NCBI GenBank assembly: GCA_035315125.1
Contig: DATFYI010000255.1
Location: 1 to 12,926 of the forward strand
DNA length: 12,926 nucleotides
Origin: DATFYI01 sp035315125
GTDB taxonomy: Bacteria > Chloroflexota > Anaerolineae > Anaerolineales > Anaerolineaceae
Reading direction: 5' to 3'
In this document: in pieces, positions 6,623-12,926 of the stretch
Numbering within the stretch: the stretch's first letter is position 1
Layout: each line of letters begins with the position of its first letter
Notes under the pieces: generated by a model
What the model was told of the DNA's origin: nothing
What the model saw: the letters and a program-made list of their open reading frames with translations, nothing else
The model's database searches: none
Position numbers and translations under genes: made by a program

Positions 6623-6653
6623 GGGTGGATTTGCATGCCGTGCAAATCCACCC
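6623..6653 (+). promoter_or_regulatory. Strong intercistronic hairpin between binding protein and permease
   Basis: GGGTGGATTTGCA (6623-6635) pairs perfectly with TGCAAATCCACCC (6641-6653) around a 5-nt loop TGCCG. No T-run follows (ACGATTTCTAACC), so it is not a standard terminator. It more probably protects the upstream mRNA 3' end and dampens permease expression, as in other binding-protein operons. It ends 13 nt before the permease ATG. Confidence 0.75.
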
Positions 6654-6666
6654 ACGATTTCTAACC

Positions 6667-7590
6667 ATGGCTGCAAATTCAAAACCCCTCCGAAAAAACC
6701 GTCTCTCTCTGCGCCAGCAAGATGCTCGCATTGCCTGGCTGTTGATCATACCCAGCCTGTTGATTATATTGGGCATCACCGTCTGGCCGATCATTTATAC
6801 ATTTATCCTGAGCTTTTTTGTCGCGCCAAACGGGATTAACCAGGTGCGAACCTTTACCGGTTTTGGCAACTACCTCGCCATGATCCAGGATCAAACTTTT
6901 TGGGATACCATCGGACGGACCTTATACTTTACAATCGTCTCGGTGGGTTTGGAGCTTGTAATTGGGCTGGCCATTGCACAATTGATCCATTCCCACCCCT
7001 GGGGCTGGAAATTTTTGCGTTTCAGCCTGATTATCCCCTGGGCTGTCCCCACGATCGTTAATGGCGCCATGTGGCGCTGGATTTACAATGCCGACTTCGG
7101 CGCACTGAATGGTGTATTAATGGCGCTCGGTTTGATTAAACAATATCAGGCCTGGTTGAGCATGCCCAATTTGGCCATGAACCTGGTGATTCTAGCGGAT
7201 ATCTGGCACACCATGCCTTTTGTCGCTTTAATACTGCAATCTGCCTTGGCAACCTTGCCAGAAGAGCTGAATGAGGCAGCTGCCGTGGATGGCGCCAATG
7301 CCTTTCAACGTTTTTGGCAGATCCGGCTGCCTTTGCTGCGACCGGCTATTCTGGTGGCAGTGATTGTCCGTTCCGTAGATGCCTTCCGTGTATTTGATAT
7401 ATCCTACATTATTACAAACGGTGGCCCGGCCTTCAAAACGGTCACAATCACCTATTTGACTTATCTAAATACGTTTTCGTACGGAAAACCGGGTACCGGC
7501 GCTGCCCTGGCATTCCTGATATCCCTTTTCACGATTGTAATGACTTTTATCTTTATCCGTTTTCTTTATCGTCCTGAGGAGACGCAATAA
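6667..7590 (+). CDS. ABC sugar transporter permease, MalF/UgpA type
   Basis: This encodes a 307-residue inner-membrane subunit with about six membrane segments. The first is at roughly residues 23-50 (WLLIIPSLLIILGITVWPII and following) and the last at about 279-300. The cytoplasmic EAA loop that docks the ATPase is clear: EAAAVDGANAFQRFWQIRLP (203-222), with the conserved EAA-3x-G pattern. The ATG at 6667 is selected; an in-frame GTG at 6625 would start inside the 6623-6653 hairpin. Neither has a good Shine-Dalgarno, so translation is probably modest. It pairs with the next gene, whose ATG overlaps this stop codon. Confidence 0.9.
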   Translation: MAANSKPLRKNRLSLRQQDARIAWLLIIPSLLIILGITVWPIIYTFILSFFVAPNGINQVRTFTGFGNYLAMIQDQTFWDTIGRTLYFTIVSVGLELVIGLAIAQLIHSHPWGWKFLRFSLIIPWAVPTIVNGAMWRWIYNADFGALNGVLMALGLIKQYQAWLSMPNLAMNLVILADIWHTMPFVALILQSALATLPEELNEAAAVDGANAFQRFWQIRLPLLRPAILVAVIVRSVDAFRVFDISYIITNGGPAFKTVTITYLTYLNTFSYGKPGTGAALAFLISLFTIVMTFIFIRFLYRPEETQ

Positions 7591-8447
7591 TGCATCATCG
7601 CAAGTTTTTCAATAAGCTGTTCTTGTTTCTCCTTACCATACCGGTATTATTGTTTATTTTCTCGCCCATTCTCTGGCTGCTTAGCGCCAGTTTTTCCAAC
7701 CAGGTGGAATTGTTTACGGTGCCCCCACATTGGATTCCTCAACACCCCACCTTACAAAATTACCTCGATATTATTTTTCCTTCAACAGCCGCTGCGTCAG
7801 TTCCGCGCACTTATGCGGTTGCTTTGCTGAATTCGATCAAAGTCGCTTCTGCTGTAACCCTCATTTGTCTGGTGATCGGCAGCCTGGCGGCCTATGCCTT
7901 GGTTCGTATACCTTTTAAGTTCAATCGCGCTATTCAGATCGGTATTCTGGGAACTCGTATGATCCCGGAGGTATCGTTGGTTATCCCGCTCTTTATCCTC
8001 GCCTCCAGCCTGGAATTGTTGAATAAACCGATCGTACTGATCATCGCTTACATGACTTTTGCACTGCCATATGCCATCTGGATGATGGCAGCATTCTTCC
8101 AGACAGTTCCTATCGAACTGGAGGAAGCCGCCCGGTTGGATGGCTGCTCGCGCCTCGGGATTTTGCTGCGGATAGTGATGCCAATTTCTATACCTGGCAT
8201 AATTTCTACCGCCATGTTTGTATTTTTGCTGGCCTGGGATGAGTTTTTCTATGCCTTGATTTTTACCAGCACGCTGGCCGCCAAAACGGCGCCAGTGGCG
8301 ATTTCAGAGTTCATCGGTCGCTATGCCGTAAATGTCACCGGTATGATGGCCGGTGGTATCCTGGCGGCTCTCCCGCCTATCATCCTTGGACTGGTCTTTC
8401 AGCGTTATATCGTCAGCGGTATGACAGCCGGTGCAGTCAAGGGATAA
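7590..8447 (+). CDS. ABC sugar transporter permease, MalG/UgpE type
   Basis: This is the 285-residue partner permease. The ATG overlaps the stop of the preceding gene by one base (TAATG), with GAGGAG (7575-7580) upstream, so translation of the two is coupled. An N-terminal membrane segment (about 10-32), a periplasmic loop (33-75) and five further hydrophobic segments are visible. The EAA loop reads EEAARLDGCSRLGILLRIVMP (178-198). Family members form a heterodimeric channel with the MalF-type subunit. No ATP-hydrolysing subunit gene follows; CUT1 systems often share one MsmK/MalK-type ATPase encoded elsewhere, which I infer here. No convincing terminator was found after the stop. Confidence 0.9.
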   Translation: MHHRKFFNKLFLFLLTIPVLLFIFSPILWLLSASFSNQVELFTVPPHWIPQHPTLQNYLDIIFPSTAAASVPRTYAVALLNSIKVASAVTLICLVIGSLAAYALVRIPFKFNRAIQIGILGTRMIPEVSLVIPLFILASSLELLNKPIVLIIAYMTFALPYAIWMMAAFFQTVPIELEEAARLDGCSRLGILLRIVMPISIPGIISTAMFVFLLAWDEFFYALIFTSTLAAKTAPVAISEFIGRYAVNVTGMMAGGILAALPPIILGLVFQRYIVSGMTAGAVKG

Positions 8448-8469
8448 TATCCAATCGGATTAGAGATTC

Positions 8470-8497
8470 TTGACAAAGTTAGTAATTGGATTACAAT
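8470..8497 (+). promoter_or_regulatory. Promoter of the RHH-protein gene
   Basis: A perfect TTGACA (8470-8475), a 16-bp spacer and TACAAT (8492-8497) put transcription start near 8504, about 40 nt before the ATG at 8543. The promoter lies within and just before the tandem palindromes. Confidence 0.72.
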
Positions 8498-8517
8498 AGA
8501 TATGTAATTCAATTACA
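8482..8517. promoter_or_regulatory. Tandem palindromic operator over the RHH promoter
   Basis: Two near-identical 14-mers, GTAATTGGATTACA (8482-8495) and GTAATTCAATTACA (8504-8517), begin 22 bp apart. Each contains a palindrome GTAAT-N3-ATTAC. The first overlaps the -10 and the second the start site, an arrangement expected for repression. RHH proteins usually bind short tandem palindromes as cooperating dimers, so autoregulation by the downstream product is the natural guess. Confidence 0.65.
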
Positions 8518-8542
8518 TAATTTACACTTGCGAGGGAATCTC

Positions 8543-9034
8543 ATGGATAATAAACCGTTATACACATCTGAATCAGATCAGAGTGTCTCTCAGGGAATAC
8601 CAGAGACATCAATTGAATATACCTCTCAGAGCCAGGCTGAACCGCAAAGCGAGTCTCAAACCTCTGAATTCAAGGGCGAGCAATCCGAAAAAACTGCCGA
8701 TCAGGAGCCGCATGCTGCCTCAGCCGGACGACCGGCGGCGGATGTGTTAAAAGATGCCTGGGAAAAAGTTGGTACGGTGGGGCAGGCGCTCGGCTCTGCT
8801 CTGCAAAGTCGTGGCAATGTGGTGATGGTGCGCGTAAACGATGAGGCGCTTCGTCATCTGGATATGCTTGTGGATGCTGAAATTACCAAAAGCCGCTCCG
8901 AAAGCGCTGCATTGTTGATTAACGAAGGCATTAAAGCCAATCCCGCCTTATTCGACCGCATCGGAGAGGTTACCGAAAAGATTGCGGCTTTGCGTGCCGA
9001 ACTGCGCCAATCGGTCAAAGTGCAACCGGAATAA
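8543..9034 (+). CDS. Ribbon-helix-helix (CopG/Arc-type) domain protein
   Basis: This encodes 163 residues. The ATG at 8543 has GAGGG (8532-8536) upstream and lies after the predicted transcript start; a longer TTG-started frame from 8486 would begin inside the promoter. Residues 1-60 are Ser/Gln/Glu-rich and probably disordered. Residues 62-90 may be helical. A ribbon-helix-helix fold is visible next: strand NVVMVRVN (92-99), helix A DEALRHLDMLVDAE (100-113), turn ITKS, helix B RSESAALLINEGI (118-130). A last amphipathic helix (about 136-156, EVTEKIAALRAELRQ) could be a coiled coil. It is probably a DNA-binding regulator, perhaps of its own promoter. The long acidic-polar N-terminus is unusual for the family. 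It is not evidently paired with a toxin. Confidence 0.7.
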   Translation: MDNKPLYTSESDQSVSQGIPETSIEYTSQSQAEPQSESQTSEFKGEQSEKTADQEPHAASAGRPAADVLKDAWEKVGTVGQALGSALQSRGNVVMVRVNDEALRHLDMLVDAEITKSRSESAALLINEGIKANPALFDRIGEVTEKIAALRAELRQSVKVQPE

Positions 9035-9087
9035 CATCTGTCTATAGACCCCCATACCGGCTGTCATCATCATCCAGGTGAAAGACG

Positions 9088-9321
9088 ATGGAAGTTATCA
9101 CTCGTGAGCTACGAGGACTACCTGGAAAGCCTGGGCGGTCAATTGAAGGAAAATGGTTGGTTCAACGGTCTTGGTTGGCGGGCGAACTATACCCGCCTAC
9201 CGGACTCAACCTATGGCCAATGATCTTTCAGCGCTACCTGATTGAATTTCAAGGGGATGCAGAAACTCTCAATCAGGTTTGGCCGCGCTTTAAGCTAAAA
9301 ATAATGCGCCCAGGTGGCTAA
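9088..9321 (+). pseudogene. Small gene with an apparent frameshift, family unknown
   Basis: An open frame runs from ATG 9088 to TAA 9319-9321 (77 codons), but its first half looks non-coding, with several rare codons (CGA, GGA, CTA, GGG). The +1 frame from GTG 9104 (or any earlier start) gives a more natural sequence, SYEDYLESLGGQLKENGW then FNGLGWRANYTRLPDSTYG, in the codon style of neighbouring genes, until a TGA at 9221-9223. From 9217 the first frame reads PMIFQRYLIEFQGDAETL, then NQVWPRFKLKIMRPGG. One missing C in a CC run at 9217-9218 would join the halves into a ~72-residue protein. It is either a real inactivating frameshift or a base-calling error. No function is recognised. It follows the RHH gene by 53 bp. 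Confidence 0.45.
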
Positions 9322-9387
9322 AGAAAATATCATAATAGATTATCATTGGATAAAAAATTATCAAGCAAAACTCAATTGTTTCCTGTC

Positions 9388-9415
9388 TTGACATTCAAAT
9401 ATATTGAGGTAATAT
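9388..9415 (+). promoter_or_regulatory. Promoter of the arsR-type/metal-ATPase operon
   Basis: The -35 is a perfect TTGACA (9388-9393). The -10 is TAATAT (9410-9415, four of six) with a 16-bp spacer. The start site is expected near 9422, inside the operator. Confidence 0.65.
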
Positions 9416-9416
9416 A

Positions 9417-9438
9417 TGAATATATGCTCATGTATTCA
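9417..9438. promoter_or_regulatory. SmtB/CadC-type operator, 10-2-10 inverted repeat
   Basis: TGAATATATG (9417-9426) and CATGTATTCA (9429-9438) are inverted repeats matching at 9 of 10 positions around a CT spacer. This imperfect AT-rich inverted repeat with a 2-bp gap is the classic target of ArsR/SmtB metal sensors. It covers the transcription start, so the apo-repressor would block initiation. Confidence 0.78.
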
Positions 9439-9450
9439 AGGATAGATCCT

Positions 9451-9825
9451 GTGGAAACTTTGCCTGTTACGAAAATACCGACACGTTGTGAAGATGATTT
9501 TATTCACATCGAGTCTGTGCGCACAGCTCAGGAAAATCTGATTGACGGTTTGACAGCCACTTTTTTGGCTCGAACATTTCAGGCACTTTCTGACCCGACC
9601 CGCATTCGCCTGATCTCGGCCCTTACGCGCACAGAGCTCTGCGTTTGTGATCTGGCTGCACTGTTGGGGATGACCCAAAGTGCAATATCTCACCAGTTGG
9701 GCTCTTTACGTGACCTGCGACTGGTCAAATCACGAAAAGTGGGCCGGGAAGTCTTTTACACCCTGGATGATGAGCATATCCGGGAGCTTTACCAGCTTGG
9801 ACTGGATCACATTCAACACACATAA
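9451..9825 (+). CDS. ArsR/SmtB-family metal-sensing repressor
   Basis: This encodes 124 residues from a GTG at 9451, preceded by AAGGA (9438-9442) at 8 nt. In-frame ATGs at 9424 and 9430 lie inside the operator at the transcript start, so they are unlikely. The winged-helix core reads LSDPTRIRLI, ELCVCDLAALLGMTQSAISH (62-81) and the wing VKSRKVGREVFYTL. Metal-ligand candidates occur for both known site types: Cys13 near the N-terminus plus Cys64 and Cys66 of CVC (CadC/ArsR-type α3N site), and Asp107, His109, His120, His123 (SmtB/CzrA-type α5 site, D-x-H with H-x-x-H). This suggests sensing of Zn, Cd, Pb or Co by derepression. It is followed at 47 bp by the metal-ATPase gene in one operon. Confidence 0.9.
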   Translation: METLPVTKIPTRCEDDFIHIESVRTAQENLIDGLTATFLARTFQALSDPTRIRLISALTRTELCVCDLAALLGMTQSAISHQLGSLRDLRLVKSRKVGREVFYTLDDEHIRELYQLGLDHIQHT

Positions 9826-9872
9826 AAGGATCTTGCTTTGCCAAAACATAAATTCGATCTTCAGGAATTATC

Positions 9873-12212
9873 ATGGAAAAGATCATCGAACTAGAGATCC
9901 AATCATTATTACCCGGTGTGGAAAATGACGAAGATTCTTGTATCAGACGCCTTGAAGCAACACTTCAAAAACAGCACGGCATGCAGCGCGCCCACCTCGA
10001 GAATTGCGAAAATGGTGTAAAACTGTGCCTGCATTATGACCCAGAAACAATCAGTGTATCTGAGGTAAAGCGTTCGGCTGAACGCGCTGGGGTAGCAATT
10101 GTTAACCGCTACCGCCATGAATTCATCCCGATTGAAGGTATGGATTGTTCCGATTGTTCTTTGGTGATTGAGCATAGTCTGACTCGCATGGAAGGAGTAC
10201 AGGCTGCCAGAGTGAACTATGCGGCTGAGAATTTATGGATTGAATATGACACTTATCAAATAAACCGGTACGATATTGAGCGACGCATCCACTCGATGGG
10301 CTATGGCATACGTTTGGATGGTCGACGCAAGTGGTTGCAGAAAAACCGTGCTCTATTATTGAGCCTGCTAACCGGCTTGTTGCTTGTTGTTGGTTGGTCA
10401 GGTAGTGTTTTTCTTGGATTTAACAGCACCGTAAGTCTCGCCTTTTACATTGCAGCTTATGTGGCTGGCGGCTGGGAAATTAGTAAGCACGCTATCCATG
10501 CCTTGCGAGAACGCCGTTTTGACACCGATCTTTTAATGATCATGGCTGCTCTGGGTGCGGCGATTTTAGGTGATTTTGTGGAAGGCGCTTTGTTGCTCTT
10601 CCTATTCAGCATTGGTCACAATCTCGAAGAACGCGCCCTGGCTAAAGCTCAATCGGCCATCCGGGCTTTGGCAGACCTGGCGCCCAAAACTGCCCTGGTA
10701 AGGCGAGATGATCGTGAGGTTGAAATATCGGTTGCTGATATCCGGTTAAAAGATCTGGCGGTGATCAGACCTGGAACACGAATTCCGGTTGATGGCATTG
10801 TGGTGACTGGCCTCTCCGGTGTAGATCAGTCACCGGTAACCGGTGAATCAATCCCGGTCGATAAGATGCCCGGTGACAAGGTCTTTGCGGGAACTCTCAA
10901 TGGCGAAGGCGCTCTGGAAGTACAGGTCACTCGTCTGGCAGCCGATAGCACCCTTGGACGGGTGATCAAGCTGGTGGAGGAAGCTCAGGCCCAAAAATCG
11001 CCTACCCAGCTCACCATGGAACGCTTTGAACGGATCTTTGTACCGTTTGTCCTGGCTGCTACATTTTTAGTGATCGTCGGACCGCCATTTTTTGGCCTGC
11101 CTTTCTATCAGTCTTTCTTAAGGGCGATGACATTACTGGTGGCTGCCTCCCCTTGCGCCCTGGCATTAGGAGCGCCGGCTACTATTCTGGCAGGTGTGGC
11201 GCAAGCCGCCCGCAATGGAGTATTGGTCAAAGGGGGCGCGCAACTGGAAAACCTGGGGCGCTTACAGGCCATCGCTTTTGATAAGACCGGTACCATTACC
11301 TATGGAAAACCGGAAGTGAGCAGCATATTCGTGTTCATGCCGGAGATCTGCACAAAAGAACAGCTATTGGCTCTTGCTGCAGCCCTCGAAAGCCGTTCCA
11401 TGCATCCTCTGGCTCAAGCAGTGGTACGCTACGCCCAATCAAATGATATATCGTTTGCCCCAATTGGTGAAGTTGAATCTTTGACCGGTTACGGAATGCG
11501 TTCCAGCTACCAGGGCCAGATGATCCTGGTTGGCAGCCCGAAATTAATCAATGAGTCTCAAATTGAACAGGCCAATGTAGTTTCCGAGCAGGTTAAAGAG
11601 CTCGAATCAAATGGTAATACGGTCATCCTGGTTGCACTTGGGTCAAATGTGGTGGGATGTATTGCCCTGGCGGATAAGATCCGTCCAGATATAGGCGCAC
11701 TGCTCTCAGAGTTGGCACAAAGCGGTGTCCAGCAGACTGCCCTCTTGACTGGTGACAACCCGCGCGTAGCTGCTGTGATCGCCCGGGAAGCCGGCCTGGC
11801 CGATTTCTATGCGGATTTGCTGCCCGAAGAAAAAGCTACCGCCATCCGGGACTTGATGGATAAATATAGTTTTGTGGCCATGGTTGGCGACGGCGTCAAT
11901 GATGCACCGGCATTAGCCCGGGCAACTGTTGGAATAGCCATGGGCGGCGCCGGTACGGATGTGGCCTTGGAGACTGCCGATGTCGCCTTAATGGGTGACA
12001 ACCTGACAAAACTGCCTTTCGCGATAGGCCTGGGCAGAGCTACACGAGCAATTATCCAGCAGAATCTTGTAATTGCCCTGGGAGTGATCGCCGTGCTGGT
12101 TGCCTGCTCTCTATTTGGCCTGGTCGGGATTGGCACAGCGGTTGTTTTCCATGAGGGCAGTACCATCCTGGTGGTGTTGAATGCTCTGCGTTTGTTATCT
12201 TACCGGGGTTAA
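9873..12212 (+). CDS. Heavy-metal-transporting P1B-type ATPase (SPC/HEGST, P1B-4-like) with N-terminal HMA domain
   Basis: This encodes a 779-residue inner-membrane metal exporter. Order: residues 1-75, a degenerate HMA-like segment without CxxC; 83-148, an HMA domain with GMDCSDC (Cys92, Cys95); then two membrane-helix pairs (about 158-200 and 218-250). The actuator domain has TGES (323-326). TM4 carries SPC (426-428). The phosphorylation loop is DKTGT (Asp470), with HP at 511-512 and GDGVND at 672-677. TM6 carries HEGST (760-764) followed by ILVVLNALRLL. SPC plus HEG(G/S)T is the signature of P1B-4 pumps (Co, Fe, Ni, Zn or Cd efflux), rather than the CPC of ZntA/CadA. All catalytic motifs are intact. 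The ATG has AGGA (9863-9866) upstream. The neighbouring sensor with α3N and α5 sites supports a divalent soft-metal substrate, not arsenite. Confidence 0.92.
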   Translation: MEKIIELEIQSLLPGVENDEDSCIRRLEATLQKQHGMQRAHLENCENGVKLCLHYDPETISVSEVKRSAERAGVAIVNRYRHEFIPIEGMDCSDCSLVIEHSLTRMEGVQAARVNYAAENLWIEYDTYQINRYDIERRIHSMGYGIRLDGRRKWLQKNRALLLSLLTGLLLVVGWSGSVFLGFNSTVSLAFYIAAYVAGGWEISKHAIHALRERRFDTDLLMIMAALGAAILGDFVEGALLLFLFSIGHNLEERALAKAQSAIRALADLAPKTALVRRDDREVEISVADIRLKDLAVIRPGTRIPVDGIVVTGLSGVDQSPVTGESIPVDKMPGDKVFAGTLNGEGALEVQVTRLAADSTLGRVIKLVEEAQAQKSPTQLTMERFERIFVPFVLAATFLVIVGPPFFGLPFYQSFLRAMTLLVAASPCALALGAPATILAGVAQAARNGVLVKGGAQLENLGRLQAIAFDKTGTITYGKPEVSSIFVFMPEICTKEQLLALAAALESRSMHPLAQAVVRYAQSNDISFAPIGEVESLTGYGMRSSYQGQMILVGSPKLINESQIEQANVVSEQVKELESNGNTVILVALGSNVVGCIALADKIRPDIGALLSELAQSGVQQTALLTGDNPRVAAVIAREAGLADFYADLLPEEKATAIRDLMDKYSFVAMVGDGVNDAPALARATVGIAMGGAGTDVALETADVALMGDNLTKLPFAIGLGRATRAIIQQNLVIALGVIAVLVACSLFGLVGIGTAVVFHEGSTILVVLNALRLLSYRG

Positions 12213-12926
12213 TTTTGCTCAATTGGCAGTTTTAAGAGGCTAACCAGCTTTTCCATCTCCGGCAAATGGATATCTTCGGCGCGGCCTGCATCGCAGCGGA
12301 TGGCGATCTCTGGATCGATCGGCAGTTGTCCCCACACGCTCACGGCTGCGGCGGCTGCCAGCTCTTCCACGTGGCTCGGTCCGAACACGTAATGGAGATG
12401 ACCGGTGTCGGGACAACGATAATAACTCATATTTTCAACCACACCCAGAATTTTAATATTAAGGTCTTGAAGCATGCGTACGGCTTTCCGTACGACCATG
12501 GCAGCCAGGTCTTGGGGAGTGGTTACCAGAATCACGCCATCCAGAGGCAGGTTTTGGGCCACTGCCAACGCCGCATCGGAAGTGCCCGGCGGCAGATCGA
12601 CCAGCAAATAATCCAGTTTGCCCCACAGTGTGTCCGTCCAGAACTGGCGAATTGTGCCGGAAATCAACGGTCCGCGCCACACCACCGGCAGATCTTCCTG
12701 TCGTACCATTAAATTGGTCGAGATGACCTTGATACCGGTGCTGGTGACAGCCGGTAAGATGCCCTGATCCCCGCCGAGCAGACCGCCAGCCGGTAGCCCA
12801 AACAGTTTGGGAATGCTCGGGCCGGTAATATCAGCGTCTAAAATGCCCACTTTTTTGACCTGACGAGCCAGTGTTACTGCCATTAAAGAGGTTACCGACG
12901 ATTTTCCTACCCCGCCCTTGCCGCTC
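12209..12926 (-). CDS. Mrp/ApbC/NBP35-family P-loop ATPase, Fe-S cluster carrier (N-terminus outside window)
   Basis: The minus-strand frame is open to the right edge; 238 residues are visible, starting inside the deviant Walker A, SGKGGVGKSSV. The Met at 12881-12883 is internal, not a start. The family hallmarks follow: LDADITGPSIPKLFG, WRGPLISGTIRQFWTDTLWG, and Walker B LDYLLVDLPPGTSDAAL. These proteins bind and transfer iron-sulfur clusters as dimers in the cytoplasm. The cluster-binding CPxC motif reads CPDT here (in ENMSYYRCPDTG), so the second cysteine is absent. The N-terminal MIP18-like domain of bacterial Mrp, if present, lies outside. Its stop codon overlaps that of the metal ATPase gene on the opposite strand within TTAA, leaving no room for a separate terminator. 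Confidence 0.92.
   Translation of the reverse strand, partial: SGKGGVGKSSVTSLMAVTLARQVKKVGILDADITGPSIPKLFGLPAGGLLGGDQGILPAVTSTGIKVISTNLMVRQEDLPVVWRGPLISGTIRQFWTDTLWGKLDYLLVDLPPGTSDAALAVAQNLPLDGVILVTTPQDLAAMVVRKAVRMLQDLNIKILGVVENMSYYRCPDTGHLHYVFGPSHVEELAAAAAVSVWGQLPIDPEIAIRCDAGRAEDIHLPEMEKLVSLLKLPIEQN

Noticed and set aside
8448..8469. Terminator after the permease genes (GGATA/TATCC and ATCC/GGAT short repeats)
   Set aside because: Stems are only 4-5 bp with no T-run; not enough for a terminator call.
8482..8517. Second binding site for the ROK repressor (TTACA-N7-TGTAA at 8491-8507)
   Set aside because: The half-sites resemble those at 3861-3893, but the spacing is 7 instead of 3, and the stronger symmetry here is GTAAT-N3-ATTAC.
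9040..9049. Perfect 10-bp palindrome GTCTATAGAC after the RHH gene
   Set aside because: A single short palindrome without promoter context; expected by chance.
9346..9450. Longer N-terminus for the ArsR-type protein
   Set aside because: This stretch holds the -35, -10, operator and Shine-Dalgarno; the extra residues would be encoded by the promoter itself.
12266..12712. 148-codon plus-strand open frame
   Set aside because: It is antisense to the Mrp gene, whose Walker motifs are unmistakable; its own translation is His/Gln-rich and unlike any protein family.

Overview
The window looks like a chromosomal segment from a Chloroflexota bacterium, probably of the Anaerolineae type. This is an inference from gene content and style: a MalT/LuxR-type regulator, a secreted tandem-LysM protein, a single-TM sortase-like protein with an LQTC active site, a ROK-controlled CUT1 sugar transporter without its own ATPase, and moderate GC content. 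No rRNA, tRNA, CRISPR array, transposase or phage gene was seen. Both window edges cut through genes.

Layout. 1-427: 3' end of a LuxR-family regulator. 590-1042: small secreted protein of unknown function, followed by a probable terminator. 1304-1867: RimJ/RimL-like GNAT acetyltransferase with a terminator hairpin starting inside its stop codon. 2134-2862: sortase-like membrane protein, convergent with 2924-3568 (minus strand), a secreted protein with three LysM repeats; the two share a 10-bp bidirectional terminator. 3569-3923: divergent regulatory region. 3924-8447: sugar-uptake cluster of ROK repressor, lipoprotein binding protein and two permeases. 8543-9034: ribbon-helix-helix (RHH) protein behind a promoter that carries two palindromes. 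9088-9321: apparently frameshifted small gene. 9451-12212: metal-resistance operon of an ArsR/SmtB sensor and a P1B-type ATPase. 12209-12926 (minus strand): Mrp/ApbC ATPase, running off the right edge.

Three regulatory circuits can be read from the DNA. The ROK gene has a TTGACT-17-TATATT promoter whose start-site region holds two TTACA-N3-TGTAA palindromes exactly 20 bp apart, which suggests autoregulation. The RHH gene has a TTGACA-16-TACAAT promoter with two 14-bp palindromic repeats 22 bp apart. The arsR promoter contains a 10-2-10 inverted repeat of the SmtB/CadC kind over the -10/start region. The sugar-binding protein gene has its own near-consensus promoter, TTGTCA-17-TATAAT, and is separated from the permeases by a 13-bp hairpin that probably sets their relative expression.

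The most unusual points are the metal ATPase (SPC and HEGST motifs of the P1B-4 class combined with an N-terminal CxxC HMA domain), a ROK protein lacking the family's zinc motif, an Mrp protein lacking the second cysteine of its CxxC, and the tandem operators. I see no clear evidence of a wholly new multi-gene system.
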